Of a stretch of DNA of 64,000 nucleotides, positions 46,631 through 55,310 are shown piece by piece. Every line of letters starts with the position of its first letter. Positions within the stretch are counted from its first letter, which is position 1. Both the position numbers and the translations under genes were made by a program. The notes beneath the pieces are model-generated. The model was not told the origin of the DNA. It saw nothing but the letters and a program-made list of their open reading frames with translations, and did no database searches. This stretch comes from a virus, in IMG/VR virus record IMGVR_UViG_3300032287_003712, positions 1 through 64,000 of that record; one strand, given 5' to 3'.

Positions 46631-48859
46631 ATGCCAGCGGGATCCGGAATCAGAATTAGCCAGCTTACCGACATTGGCTCTGGCTTAGCTCCTGGCGACC
46701 AGTTTATTCTCCGAGACGTTAGTGATGCTGTTACGCCTAACAAGGCTGTAACCATCAGTGGTTTATCTGCGTATTTCAACTTAGGTACTGCCGGCGGCGG
46801 TTCGTTTGTACCGAGCGAAGCCGAGGCTGAATCTGACGCCCGCATCCAGCGCGACGGTTATCAACGAAGCGGTTTCATCACGCGTGGGAACGCAGTTGTT
46901 TTTGCGTCGGGTATTCGCACAACGAGCACCGTTGTTGACACGTTCCAAGTCGGCGATAGCACGGTTTCCTTTAACCCTGATGCGTCGTATCCGTACATTA
47001 ATGCTTTCGGATACCCTCTGCGTGTTGAGTACGTAAACACTACTACAGCACTCACAAACCGGGTTCAACTGCCTCCCGCTTCGTCAGGCACTGAGACTTA
47101 TAACACCACCACAAACGTCTATACGGTTTTTTCTGGGTATCAGCAAGCATTTGATACTGATACTCAGTCCATTACGTTTAACCAGGCTCAAACGCTTGCC
47201 GACAACACCGTTATTACTCAGTCGGGTAACTACGATGTTCTGATTCTGTCGGCCACCGCTAGCGTGCCGGCCGGCTCCGTCGTGACCCAGTCTGGTATCA
47301 CGGCCAGCGGCGTGGTCCGACGCAGTACTTACGGTTCGTACGCGCTAGAGGTTTACCGGTTGTCGGCTAGCGGCTTCGCGGCGGCCGGTTCTGGTTATCA
47401 GTTAATTTCGACCGTTACGGGGTCCGGTCTCGGCTCCACTGTGTTCCCTAGTGGCGTCAGTACTTCTGGATTCCTTGCGTCTGGTCTGACCTTCGGTTCG
47501 ATTACATCGAACGTTTCGGTCACGATGGACGGCTTAACCAGCCAGCCGTTCGTGGCCATATCGGGGTTTGAGGTCTCCGGCAGCGGCGTTACCGCAGGTA
47601 CTTATCTAACTACGGTCGGTTCGCGTACCTCTAACGTCATTCTGAACCGTCAAGACCTCGTCGCGCTTGAGGTTTGGCACGAGAAAGTTAACGCACGAGA
47701 CTACGTCTATCCGTACGGCAACATTCAAAACTCGTCGATAACTTACACGGCGCCAGACGGGACCTCGCTGTCGATGGCACCGCCTTCCAGTGGTACCGCC
47801 ACGACTAATGGCAGTGGGTACGGCACAGAGTTTTCAACATACTGGGGCAGCGTCACGCATCGAGGTGCGGCTGTGCCTAGCTCGCAGACCTACAGCTTGT
47901 TCGGTAGCTGGCAGGCTGCTGGCGGTCTGGTCGGACGCGGCACGCGGTGGTCGACTCTGACGACGACGGCTCAGAAGAGCTTCGCCGCAGACCCGAATAA
48001 CAACATGTATTTCAGTGATGACGGCGACTTCGTGCAAGTCCGTTATCGCTTCAGGACCCTGGCCGGTTACGGCAGCGACTGGACTGGGTATGATCCGGCC
48101 CAACACGCCGACATCCGATACGAAAACGCTTGGAGTATGTATCTCCAAGGCCAGACCTCGTCTGCGTCGGGTGATTTCGAGAGTACGGACCGCTGGTCTC
48201 AGATCACCAGCCCGTATACCGACGACGGCCTGTGGCTGGGAACCCGTTTTGCGTACAACAACAAAGCGTACGCGCTGCCGATCGCGCTGGTCGCCCGCCG
48301 CAACCAGGGCGCTTATCACCCGCTGCTGAACCCCAGTGGCGCCGCCACGTTCATCAATACGAACGGTTCGACCGAAACGACTTACGCCACGACCGATCAA
48401 TCCGTTCTGGCACCTGTCGATGCGTTCAAGTTTGTTAAAGCTGGTGAAGGTGCTATTGGTCAGACCAGCGGCCGTGATGACGGCTATTTCTATGACGGCA
48501 TTGTGTGGGTCGACATTAACGACCAGCGCAAGCAAGCGTTTAATGATCTGACGTATAACATCGCGGGCACGGAGCCGGACAACGTGCCGCTGGTCGGCAT
48601 GCTGGGCCAGCTTGCGTTCATGGACGACTACGCGCCCGCAGGTATGCGCCCGGCCGGCGGCGGTTTGGATTATTTCCAAGTGATCGCGTCCGGTACGACG
48701 GGTAGCGGTGTGCTGGCGATGAACAACGTTCAGGTCAGCGGCACCGCTTCGGGTCTGTTTACTACCGTTGTAAATAAACCCGGTACTCAATCCGCTGCCA
48801 GCACATGGGTCAGCGTGGTTATTGACGGTACTCAGTTCTATATGCCTGCCTGGCGCTGA
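46631..48859 (+). CDS. Large tail/fibre protein, 742 aa
   Basis: The N-terminus MPAGSGIRISQLTDIGSGLA has the fibre-start pattern ISQL(T/P)D-x-x-x-x-x-x-x-D-x-F (APGDQFILRD). The centre is beta with many Ser/Thr/Gly residues. The C-terminal half is richer in Trp, Tyr and charged residues (YLQGQTSSASGDFESTDRWS). Codons in the C-terminal half are more GC-ending than before, suggesting a different origin for that part. It precedes receptor-binding paralogue B by 2 nt. Confidence 0.65.
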   Translation: MPAGSGIRISQLTDIGSGLAPGDQFILRDVSDAVTPNKAVTISGLSAYFNLGTAGGGSFVPSEAEAESDARIQRDGYQRSGFITRGNAVVFASGIRTTSTVVDTFQVGDSTVSFNPDASYPYINAFGYPLRVEYVNTTTALTNRVQLPPASSGTETYNTTTNVYTVFSGYQQAFDTDTQSITFNQAQTLADNTVITQSGNYDVLILSATASVPAGSVVTQSGITASGVVRRSTYGSYALEVYRLSASGFAAAGSGYQLISTVTGSGLGSTVFPSGVSTSGFLASGLTFGSITSNVSVTMDGLTSQPFVAISGFEVSGSGVTAGTYLTTVGSRTSNVILNRQDLVALEVWHEKVNARDYVYPYGNIQNSSITYTAPDGTSLSMAPPSSGTATTNGSGYGTEFSTYWGSVTHRGAAVPSSQTYSLFGSWQAAGGLVGRGTRWSTLTTTAQKSFAADPNNNMYFSDDGDFVQVRYRFRTLAGYGSDWTGYDPAQHADIRYENAWSMYLQGQTSSASGDFESTDRWSQITSPYTDDGLWLGTRFAYNNKAYALPIALVARRNQGAYHPLLNPSGAATFINTNGSTETTYATTDQSVLAPVDAFKFVKAGEGAIGQTSGRDDGYFYDGIVWVDINDQRKQAFNDLTYNIAGTEPDNVPLVGMLGQLAFMDDYAPAGMRPAGGGLDYFQVIASGTTGSGVLAMNNVQVSGTASGLFTTVVNKPGTQSAASTWVSVVIDGTQFYMPAWR

Positions 48860-48861
48860 TC

Positions 48862-50082
48862 ATGAGTGATTATCCGACATCCCGTCCGCGCTTAGTACTT
48901 GATTTTGCTAATTCGAAAAAGCTAGATCGTCGAATTACATTTCGTCGGTCCTCGTCCGGTACTTATGTTGGCGCGGACGGGTTAATTAAGACTGCGAATA
49001 TTGATCAGCCTCGGTTCGATCACGACCCGGTTACTGGGCAGAGTTTGGGGTTGTTGGTGGAAGAGAGTAGGACGAATTCTTGGACATACAGCGAACAACT
49101 TGAAAATGCAGCGTGGACAAAGACTGACACAACAGTAACAGCAAATTCAGCAACTGCCCCAGACGGAACAACTACAGCAAGCAAAATTACTTCTACTGCG
49201 ACGACTGCCGTACATAGCATCTCTCGCCTCAAAACAGTTGTATCTCCCGCATGGGTAACGGTTTATCTAAAGGCAGCCGAATATACTATTTGCGATGTAT
49301 ACGATGTAAATATCGACACAGGGTTTCGTATCAACTTGTTGACGGGTGCTCTTTCTGAATCTCCTGCTTTTGTAGGCAAGTTTATAAGTGGGAGATACGG
49401 CATTAGTTCCGCCGGAAACGGTTGGTTCCGTGTGCAACTTGGTTTAGCTACCTCAGACGCAACAGTAAATAATCCTGTACGCATTTATCCCAACGGCGCT
49501 CAAAGCTATTTAGGGGATGGCACTTCCGGCATTCTTGTCTGGGGCGCCCAGCTAGAAGCCGGCGCCTTCCCCACCTCCTACATCCCCACGGCGGGCTCAA
49601 CCGTAACCCGCAGCGCGGATCTGGCGAGTATTACGGGGACGAATTTTAGTTCGTGGTATAACTTTAACGAAGGTTCGTTATGTGTAGAAACGCCTCAAGG
49701 TTTAGTTTTGCCTACATCAGCTAACACTACGGTATTAGGGTTTTCTGCCGGAACTTTATCTGCCAGTTTGTCAACAGGCGACGGGATTAAATACGGTAGT
49801 GGAAACACTGGTACAAATACTAGAGTTCAAATTATCACTAACAGCAGCACGGTTTTTGATAACGGTTCCTCTACTAACGCTCGTAAAGTCTTAATTAGTT
49901 ATAAAAAAGATAATTTTGCTATTGCGAGAAACGGCGTTTTAGGAGTAGACAATAGCGGGGACGTGCCACTTACTGTCGATAGATTTACTTTACGAGCCGG
50001 AGGGGCCACTTCTTACTCTCGTATTCTTTACTGGCCCAAACGCCTGCCCGACTCCCAGCTCATCGCCCTAACCCGGCGCTAA
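48862..50082 (+). CDS. Receptor-binding/tail-tip protein, paralogue B, 406 aa
   Basis: Conserved N-terminal 70 residues (SKKLDRRITFRRSSSGTYVG, LGLLVEESRTN), a middle block GAFPTSYIPTAGSTVTRSAD then TGTNFSSWYN, and a terminal YWPKRLPDSQLIALTRR, shared with copies at 6984 (reverse) and 50497. The variable parts (residues about 75-225 and 265-385) differ from both other copies and are clearly more AT-rich than the conserved parts. ATG 48862 lies 2 nt after the previous stop. Confidence 0.77.
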   Translation: MSDYPTSRPRLVLDFANSKKLDRRITFRRSSSGTYVGADGLIKTANIDQPRFDHDPVTGQSLGLLVEESRTNSWTYSEQLENAAWTKTDTTVTANSATAPDGTTTASKITSTATTAVHSISRLKTVVSPAWVTVYLKAAEYTICDVYDVNIDTGFRINLLTGALSESPAFVGKFISGRYGISSAGNGWFRVQLGLATSDATVNNPVRIYPNGAQSYLGDGTSGILVWGAQLEAGAFPTSYIPTAGSTVTRSADLASITGTNFSSWYNFNEGSLCVETPQGLVLPTSANTTVLGFSAGTLSASLSTGDGIKYGSGNTGTNTRVQIITNSSTVFDNGSSTNARKVLISYKKDNFAIARNGVLGVDNSGDVPLTVDRFTLRAGGATSYSRILYWPKRLPDSQLIALTRR

Positions 50083-50108
50083 ACTGACTAATAACCCCAC
50101 ACAGCACA

Positions 50109-50492
50109 ATGTACGCCGCATATTACTTACGTTTTGCAGACGAGACGGAAGGCAACACAGTACTGAGTGCTGTTGGATATCGTACGTGTCAAATGGTGCC
50201 GGCGCCCCCGGCGGAGCCGGTAGAAGGCGAACCCCCAGCCGAAGACCCTGCGCCCGAAGTCGAACAGTGCTGGTACACGACCGGCGAACAAGACGGCGCC
50301 GTGGACATTGTCGGCACTCTGTATAACAACGACGCCGTTATCGATCCGGATACCGGCGAAACCATCACGCCGCCGACCCCCATCCCCGGCTGGCACGTCA
50401 ATATCGCACTGTCCGGCGCCCTGCCCGCCGACCTGCAATCTTATCTTGTTGAACCTCAGCACCCCCGTCGCATTTTCGCTGGTTTAGGTTGA
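50109..50492 (+). CDS. Small protein between receptor-binding paralogues, 127 aa
   Basis: ATG 50109. It begins MYAAYYLRFADETEGNTVLS, has a Pro/Glu-rich central linker (APPAEPVEGEPPAEDPAPEV), then a small beta region (GWHVNIALSGALPADLQSYL) and a conserved-looking PQHPRRIFAGLG end. It may be a fibre-assembly or capping factor, since such small genes often sit beside fibre genes; this is inference. Four nt before paralogue C. Confidence 0.55.
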   Translation: MYAAYYLRFADETEGNTVLSAVGYRTCQMVPAPPAEPVEGEPPAEDPAPEVEQCWYTTGEQDGAVDIVGTLYNNDAVIDPDTGETITPPTPIPGWHVNIALSGALPADLQSYLVEPQHPRRIFAGLG

Positions 50493-50496
50493 TCCG

Positions 50497-51615
50497 ATGT
50501 CTGATTATCCGTCGATTCGCCCCAGCCTTAATTTAAATTTTGCGCGGACGAAGAAGCTTGACCCGCGTATTACGTTTCGGCGGTCGTCGACGGGTACGTA
50601 TGTTGATTCGGATGGGTTGATTAAGACTGCGGGGATTAATGTCCCGCGGTTTGACCACAACCCCACCACGGGCGAAAGCCTGGGGCTGTTGGTGGAGGAG
50701 GCGAGGACGAATGTAGTTACCTATAGCGTGATTGACGCTACCAATTGGACTACAACTGACGGAGCAACAATCACGGCCAACGCTGCGGTTGCACCCGATG
50801 GAACCCTTACAGCAGCATTAGTTACATTTCCAGGAGCTAATGTTCCCAGAATCAATAGATCTTTAACTGTTGGGGCGGGAACCGTTACTCAAACAGTATG
50901 GCTCAAGGCTGTCACTGGAACCGTGTCGATACGGGTCGGCAATCCAAGCGATTACGGTGCCAACCAAACGATAGGAACTACTTGGACTCGCGTATCCGCT
51001 TCCTACGCATCCGGTAGCAATTCGTTTGGCATTTATTGCTCTAGCCCTGTATCAGCAGCATCGTTCTATGCCTGGGGTGCCCAGATGGAACTTGGCTCCT
51101 TCCCCACCTCCTACATCCCCACGACCGCATCAACCGTAACCCGCAGCTTGGATTTGGCGAGTATGACGGGGACGAACTTCAGCTCGTGGTATAACCAGAG
51201 CGAGGGAAGTTTATTAACAATCGCAGCATTTCCGGCAAGCGGCACCCGTGGTCTGGCTCAAATAGCCTCTAATAGTCCTTCTTCAAATGTAATTGGAAAT
51301 ATAGTCGTAAATAACGCCGATCCTCGATTGAGAGTAGTATCAAATTCAATCCAACAAGCCGAGATACAATCAGGAGGTCCGTATCTTTCAAATTCTATAT
51401 GCAAACTTGTTTCTAGATTTTCGTTAAATGATTTCGCTGTTTGTTTTAACGGCGGTAGTCTTACTTTTGATAAATCTGGGTCATTACCTATTGTTGATAG
51501 ATTGGGTATTGGGCGTGATTTTGTATCTGGATTTTTGAACGGCACCATTTCCCGCATCGCCTATTGGCCAAAACGCCTACCCGACGCGCAGCTCCAAGCC
51601 CTAACCCGGCGCTAA
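50497..51615 (+). CDS. Receptor-binding/tail-tip protein, paralogue C, 372 aa
   Basis: Third copy, with TKKLDPRITFRRSSTGTYVD, LGLLVEEARTN, FPTSYIPTTASTVTRSLDLA, FSSWYNQSEGSL and the terminal YWPKRLPDAQLQALTRR. Its C-terminal third (GTRGLAQIASNSPSSNVIGN, then NDFAVCFNGGSL and LGIGRDFVSGFLNGTISR) is much closer to copy A than to copy B. Bases 50560-50607 are identical to the reverse complement of 8109-8156 in copy A. The middle is unique. Confidence 0.77.
   Translation: MSDYPSIRPSLNLNFARTKKLDPRITFRRSSTGTYVDSDGLIKTAGINVPRFDHNPTTGESLGLLVEEARTNVVTYSVIDATNWTTTDGATITANAAVAPDGTLTAALVTFPGANVPRINRSLTVGAGTVTQTVWLKAVTGTVSIRVGNPSDYGANQTIGTTWTRVSASYASGSNSFGIYCSSPVSAASFYAWGAQMELGSFPTSYIPTTASTVTRSLDLASMTGTNFSSWYNQSEGSLLTIAAFPASGTRGLAQIASNSPSSNVIGNIVVNNADPRLRVVSNSIQQAEIQSGGPYLSNSICKLVSRFSLNDFAVCFNGGSLTFDKSGSLPIVDRLGIGRDFVSGFLNGTISRIAYWPKRLPDAQLQALTRR
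50560..50607 (+). repeat. 48-bp exact inverted repeat, copy 2 (pairs with 8109-8156)
   Basis: Identical on the plus strand to the reverse complement of 8109-8156. Copies lie in opposite orientation about 42.4 kb apart, so recombination between them would invert the region in between. Confidence 0.9.
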
Positions 51616-51656
51616 TTAAATGCCTAGATTTAAAATAATGTATATGCCTGACTGAC

Positions 51657-52184
51657 ATGCCGGTCGGATTATTACGCGATAACAACTTATCTGATCTTCC
51701 GGATCGCCAGCAGGCGCTCCGAAATCTCGGGTTTTCGGACACAGCCATCCGCAACCTAAATGGCGTGGCGTTTCCGGGCGGCGTTCGCGCTGTCGATATT
51801 CAACGAATCTCGAACTCCAGCGGCAATTACCAGGGGCAGCTGGACGGTTTCAATATCAATCTAAATAGTATAAATTTTTCTCAATACGTCTTACGCGCTG
51901 GCGATACGATCTCCGGCACCTGGACTAACTACGGCCGGATTCAAGCACGAGCGTTTTACGCCAACGGCGTGGTCCGCACACCCTCTACCGACTCGGTGTT
52001 TAGCCACAACCGAGACGGGCAATTTGAGTTAACTACCGCGACGATTAATTACAACCGGGGCGTCAGCACAGTCAATATTGCCGATTTCGACAACGCAATT
52101 ATGAGCGGTGTGTTAGTTCCTAATAAGATTATGCCTGTTCAAATTAATGGTGTATCTTACAACTTAGAGACGGTTGCGCTTTAA
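51657..52184 (+). CDS. Fibre-block protein with NLSDL attachment motif, 175 aa
   Basis: The N-terminus LLRDNNLSDLPDRQQALRNL shares the N-L-x-D-L start with the 44728 and 45282 genes and with known phage fibre N-termini. The remainder is a beta region with LDGFNINLNSINFSQYVLRA, then NGVVRTPSTDSVFSHNRDGQ. No catalytic motif. Probably an accessory tail-tip protein attached through the shared peptide. Confidence 0.58.
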   Translation: MPVGLLRDNNLSDLPDRQQALRNLGFSDTAIRNLNGVAFPGGVRAVDIQRISNSSGNYQGQLDGFNINLNSINFSQYVLRAGDTISGTWTNYGRIQARAFYANGVVRTPSTDSVFSHNRDGQFELTTATINYNRGVSTVNIADFDNAIMSGVLVPNKIMPVQINGVSYNLETVAL

Positions 52185-52210
52185 AATTAGATATATCGAA
52201 CTGAGCAGCA

Positions 52211-52720
52211 GTGCCTAACCGTAATATCTTTTCTCGTAGCTACACCGGCTTTAACTCCGGCGGCACCGAGGTATTCGTAATTGACGGCGCAGGGGTATCA
52301 ACCACTCTGCCTACAACTCGTACGTTTACAGCTGGCGAGCCTCTAATTCAAGGTGATTTTGTCTACGTCAGCGGCACTCAGGTTCTTAAAGCCTCTGCTT
52401 TGAGCGGCGTGGCCGCGACCCGTTACGGCGTAATTGGCGCCACGACTTCTGCGGCCTCGACAGGTAGCGGCGTTTCTGTCAGCACTGACGGAGTTGTGAC
52501 CGTCAGTTCCGCCAACATTACCGCGGATGTGTCCTTAGTTCCTGGCCAGTATTACTATTTGTCGAAGTATTCCGGACAAATTACTCGGTATGCGACGGCG
52601 TCCGGAACTGTTACTTTATCTGGCACAAACCAGTATCAAGCTGCTGTAAATGTTGGTGTTGCCGTCAGCAACACGGAACTCGAACTTGAAATCCAACCGC
52701 CCATAGTTCTTTATTACTGA
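52211..52720 (+). CDS. Putative capsid-fibre/decoration protein, 169 aa
   Basis: Starts at GTG 52211. Contains TFTAGEPLIQGDFVYVSGTQ, YGVIGATTSAAS, LVPGQYYYLSKYSGQITRYA and VGVAVSNTELEL, a pattern matching the G-(E/D)-x-(I/V)-x-x-G-x-x-V-Y-V, L-x-x-G-x-x-Y-Y-L-x fibre/decoration fold seen also in the N-terminus of the 38344 protein. Beta-rich and Cys-free. Related small proteins are capsid or tail decorations in other phages; the role here is inferred. Confidence 0.6.
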   Translation: MPNRNIFSRSYTGFNSGGTEVFVIDGAGVSTTLPTTRTFTAGEPLIQGDFVYVSGTQVLKASALSGVAATRYGVIGATTSAASTGSGVSVSTDGVVTVSSANITADVSLVPGQYYYLSKYSGQITRYATASGTVTLSGTNQYQAAVNVGVAVSNTELELEIQPPIVLYY

Positions 52721-52751
52721 TTAGCTATGATGGTGAAAGGAGACTAAGATT

Positions 52752-53360
52752 ATGGCCGCTCGCAGACCGCTTGTTTTAATCAGTGGCGTTCTTACCGAGC
52801 TGCCCCCTGGCGACGGTGTGCTCGGCGGGGAAATTACTGCCGGTAGTGGCTTAGCCGGCGGCGGTTTACTTAATCCGACAGCACGTTTCGACGTCAACCT
52901 GGCTCCGAACCCCAGCGGTCTGATTTTTGTAAACGGCGCGCTCGGGATTGACGGCAAAGCCGAAGCTTCTGGCTTGGCGGCTCAGCAACTCGCAGCCGCT
53001 GCATACAATCTTGCACTGAGTGGACCGTATTCCCCTGATCAGGGCGAAGTCAAGTTCCTCGATTCTCAGATCTCGTACGCCACTGTCGGCGAACAGCTTG
53101 ATTCGTTCCCTAGCGGCACGTTCCGTAACTGCATCTACACCGTTCAAGTTGCGCGTGGTAACGAATCGCAAAGCTCTCAGCTTCACTTAGTACACAATAA
53201 CTTAGCTGTTACTCTTTCTACTATTTCAAATCTTGTCACCAGCGGCACTCTGGCTGCGTACAGCGGCGCGCTTGTCGGTGGCACAATCGAGCTGAATGCG
53301 TTCCCGACAACCGCCGACGCTACTCGCTTCCGGATTCTTCGTCAGGGGCAGGCTTACTAA
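52752..53360 (+). CDS. Fibre-block protein, 202 aa
   Basis: ATG 52752 with AAGGAG 16-21 nt upstream. It contains LPPGDGVLGGEITAGSGLAG then LNLAPNPSGLIFVNGALGID-like segments typical of fibre shafts, an Ala-rich helix (KAEASGLAAQQLAAAAYNLA), and a final beta domain (FRNCIYTVQVARGNESQSSQ). The last gene of the fibre block; its stop overlaps that of the leftward exostosin-like gene by 4 nt. Confidence 0.58.
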   Translation: MAARRPLVLISGVLTELPPGDGVLGGEITAGSGLAGGGLLNPTARFDVNLAPNPSGLIFVNGALGIDGKAEASGLAAQQLAAAAYNLALSGPYSPDQGEVKFLDSQISYATVGEQLDSFPSGTFRNCIYTVQVARGNESQSSQLHLVHNNLAVTLSTISNLVTSGTLAAYSGALVGGTIELNAFPTTADATRFRILRQGQAY

Positions 53361-54241
53361 ACCGCTAGTTTCTGACACATTGCTGTGAACTCGTTGCGCC
53401 AACGAGTTTTCCAGTGCTCCCAAAATCCGTTACATAATTTTTGAAGGGTTGGCCATTCGCCCTGCTTTTCGACCTGCTCGACAATTTCGAAGCACTCGGC
53501 CCACGTATTTCCGATGATGAACGGCAAGTCCGTTTCGCCCAGAAACACGGCGTGCCAATACGAAGGCTGAATGTTCATGCGTTCTGTTGACCGCAGTGCC
53601 ACTGGTACGCAACCGGCTTCTAGCGCCTCGTACAGCCTGAACGAATCCATGCTGTCCTGCCCCGGCGGGCATAGTGCGTATCTGCTGTCTTGCAACATGT
53701 TTACGTAGTCTTGTGTATCTAAAGCGTCCGCGGCCCCAAATCCGCTACACGAGTGCGTTTTATTCGGACCCAGCTTGGCAAACGTATCGAGCATCTTTTG
53801 CCGTTCACCGTGCAGAGTTCCTGCGAACGACCAAATCAAGTCCCGCTCAACTCCTGTGTTTTTTAGATATTTCTGGAAGTCCCGCTTGTAGCCCAATCCA
53901 AATGTCTTGATTTTTGGGTGCGTGAATTGCAGCGGATTGAAGTAGTTACGTAGTAATCCAACACACGCTGGGTCGTGCAGCCACTCGCAGGGTTCGATAA
54001 GATTCTCGTCCGAAGTTAAAACAATTACATAACGCTTTGAGTTCTGTCGCAGTCGTTCCAGAATCGGCCTGTAGTTAACCGCGTGGTTAGCAATTAGAAC
54101 TGTATTTTTATCTGTTCTAATTTTTGTCTGCTCGAATTCGATGTCGATGTAGTCCGACACATCTCCCAACAGGTACCTGAGCCAATCAACTTCCCAAAAT
54201 GTTTCGTCTTTTGTCAACCATTGAACGTTTACCGGATTCAT
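53357..54241 (-). CDS. Exostosin-like (GT47-type) glycosyltransferase
   Basis: ATG 54241 chosen; ATG 54271 adds ten residues. The C-terminal half, YALCPPGQDSMDSFRLYEAL followed by EAGCVPVALRSTERMN, matches the diagnostic exostosin/GT47 segment (S-x-F-x-L-C-P-x-G, then S-x-R-x-(Y/F)-E-A-(L/I)-x-x-G-C-(V/I)-P-V). ERDLIWSFAGTLHGERQKML is the usual strand before it. 294 aa and soluble. One of several glycosyltransferases scattered in this genome; here it borders the fibre block. Sugar and acceptor not known. Confidence 0.78.
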   Translation of the reverse strand: MNPVNVQWLTKDETFWEVDWLRYLLGDVSDYIDIEFEQTKIRTDKNTVLIANHAVNYRPILERLRQNSKRYVIVLTSDENLIEPCEWLHDPACVGLLRNYFNPLQFTHPKIKTFGLGYKRDFQKYLKNTGVERDLIWSFAGTLHGERQKMLDTFAKLGPNKTHSCSGFGAADALDTQDYVNMLQDSRYALCPPGQDSMDSFRLYEALEAGCVPVALRSTERMNIQPSYWHAVFLGETDLPFIIGNTWAECFEIVEQVEKQGEWPTLQKLCNGFWEHWKTRWRNEFTAMCQKLAV

Positions 54242-54321
54242 TTTGATTGTGGAAAGGTTGACCCAGTGCAAGCCGTCAGTAGTGTAGGCGTTAAAATTGG
54301 TTGTGGTTTGGAGTTCCTGAT

Positions 54322-54678
54322 GTGAGCGGTAAGCACTGTGTGCAGGAACTGTACCGAGCCAATTCGGCCAAGCTCAACGATGAGGCTTACCTGCGCACTG
54401 CCCTAGCAGCGGCCGCCGAGGCCTCAAACGCGACCCTGTTGGACATCCGCACTCACGCGTTCGAGCCCCAAGGCGTCACTGGTTTTGCGTTGCTTGCCGA
54501 AAGTCACATCAGTATCCACACGTGGCCCGAGCACGGCTATGCCGCCGTGGATGTATTTACCTGCGGCGATACGACCGATCCCGAGCGCGCCTGTTCGTAT
54601 CTTGCAGAAGCTCTAGAAGCTCGGAGTCAACACGTAATTACTTTAGATCGATACCTTCCAGAATTATCTAAAACTTAA
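54322..54678 (+). CDS. speD: S-adenosylmethionine decarboxylase (SpeD)
   Basis: Pyruvoyl-dependent enzyme making decarboxylated SAM for spermidine synthesis. The cleavage site LLAESHISIHTWPEHGYAAV is intact: Glu60-Ser61 (the Ser becomes the pyruvoyl group), with His66 and the catalytic Cys in VFTCGD. 118 aa, the bacterial/archaeal short type. GTG 54322 was chosen because GGAG lies 8 nt upstream; TTG 54301 would add seven residues. No spermidine synthase gene is seen nearby, so the host would use the product. Confidence 0.9.
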   Translation: MSGKHCVQELYRANSAKLNDEAYLRTALAAAAEASNATLLDIRTHAFEPQGVTGFALLAESHISIHTWPEHGYAAVDVFTCGDTTDPERACSYLAEALEARSQHVITLDRYLPELSKT

Positions 54679-54728
54679 TCCCCTTGTACCGGTTTCCTTT
54701 TTAGACTGGGGCAGGTCGCACGTTACGT

Positions 54729-55118
54729 GTGAACGAAGGTGAACTTCTGTTCGAACTCAAGTGCCTTCAACGTAGCAAAGCGAGAAAACGATTTCGAAAA
54801 GATATCTTCGAGTTTTGGGAAGCCTGCGCTTACTGCGGGACTAAAAACCCCTCAACCTTGGACCACGTAATCGCCAAATCACGCGGAGGCTCCACAACCC
54901 GCAGCAATCTGGTTGCCTCGTGCGCTTGTTGCAATTTAAATAAATCTGATATGTCCTGGTTTTCCTGGTTTCGTGCTCAGGATTTCTGGTCCGAGGAACG
55001 CGAGCTTAAGATTCTCGCGTGGCTGCATCAGAACTCGAATGAAGTGGAGTCGGCCCGGGTCTACACAACCCTGTGCGCGACTCCACTTTTCGACCCTTGT
55101 GAATCACTCAGCGCTTAG
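54729..55118 (+). CDS. HNH endonuclease
   Basis: 129 aa; GTG 54729. [20 protein letters not shown] then [18 protein letters not shown] shows the full HNH motif: two CxxC zinc pairs (CAYC, CACC), the DH metal/catalytic pair in LDHV, and Asn residues in N-L and C-N-x-x-K-S. Probably a free-standing homing or packaging-associated nuclease. The 3' end overlaps the convergent small membrane gene by 11 nt. Confidence 0.9.
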   Translation: MNEGELLFELKCLQRSKARKRFRKDIFEFWEACAYCGTKNPSTLDHVIAKSRGGSTTRSNLVASCACCNLNKSDMSWFSWFRAQDFWSEERELKILAWLHQNSNEVESARVYTTLCATPLFDPCESLSA

Positions 55119-55284
55119 CTAAACGAGTCACGATACCGGCCAACAGCTCTACAAGTTTGTAGTACTTATAGACTGCTTCGTTATCTTTCGGGGTGGGCGT
55201 TAAGTTAACGAAAAACAAAGCAATCACATGGACTGCGAACAGAACTTGAATCAAGTTCTCAGCGTGGCCAATAATTTGTGCCAT
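55108..55284 (-). CDS. Small membrane protein, holin-like, 58 aa
   Basis: From ATG 55284 to TGA 55108-55110. The product [20 protein letters not shown] continues [17 protein letters not shown], giving one clear hydrophobic span (about residues 10-28), then a charged amphipathic C-terminus ([20 protein letters not shown]). The NLTPTPKD pattern is shared with small phage membrane proteins. It heads away from the endolysin but sits with a lysis-type group, so a holin or antiholin role is plausible. Confidence 0.65.
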   Translation of the reverse strand: MAQIIGHAENLIQVLFAVHVIALFFVNLTPTPKDNEAVYKYYKLVELLAGIVTRLAKR

Positions 55285-55310
55285 GGAAAGTGGCCTCTAC
55301 TGCTTTTATC

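Noticed and set aside
47834-48790. A 318-aa leftward gene opposite the 742-aa fibre gene
   Set aside because: Same antisense artefact of biased codons; composition is Arg/Val/His-rich and lacks a start signal or family pattern.
48862-51615. Diversity-generating retroelement acting on the receptor-binding genes
   Set aside because: No reverse transcriptase or template repeat was found in the window, and the variation between paralogues is spread over long blocks rather than at adenines of a short repeat.
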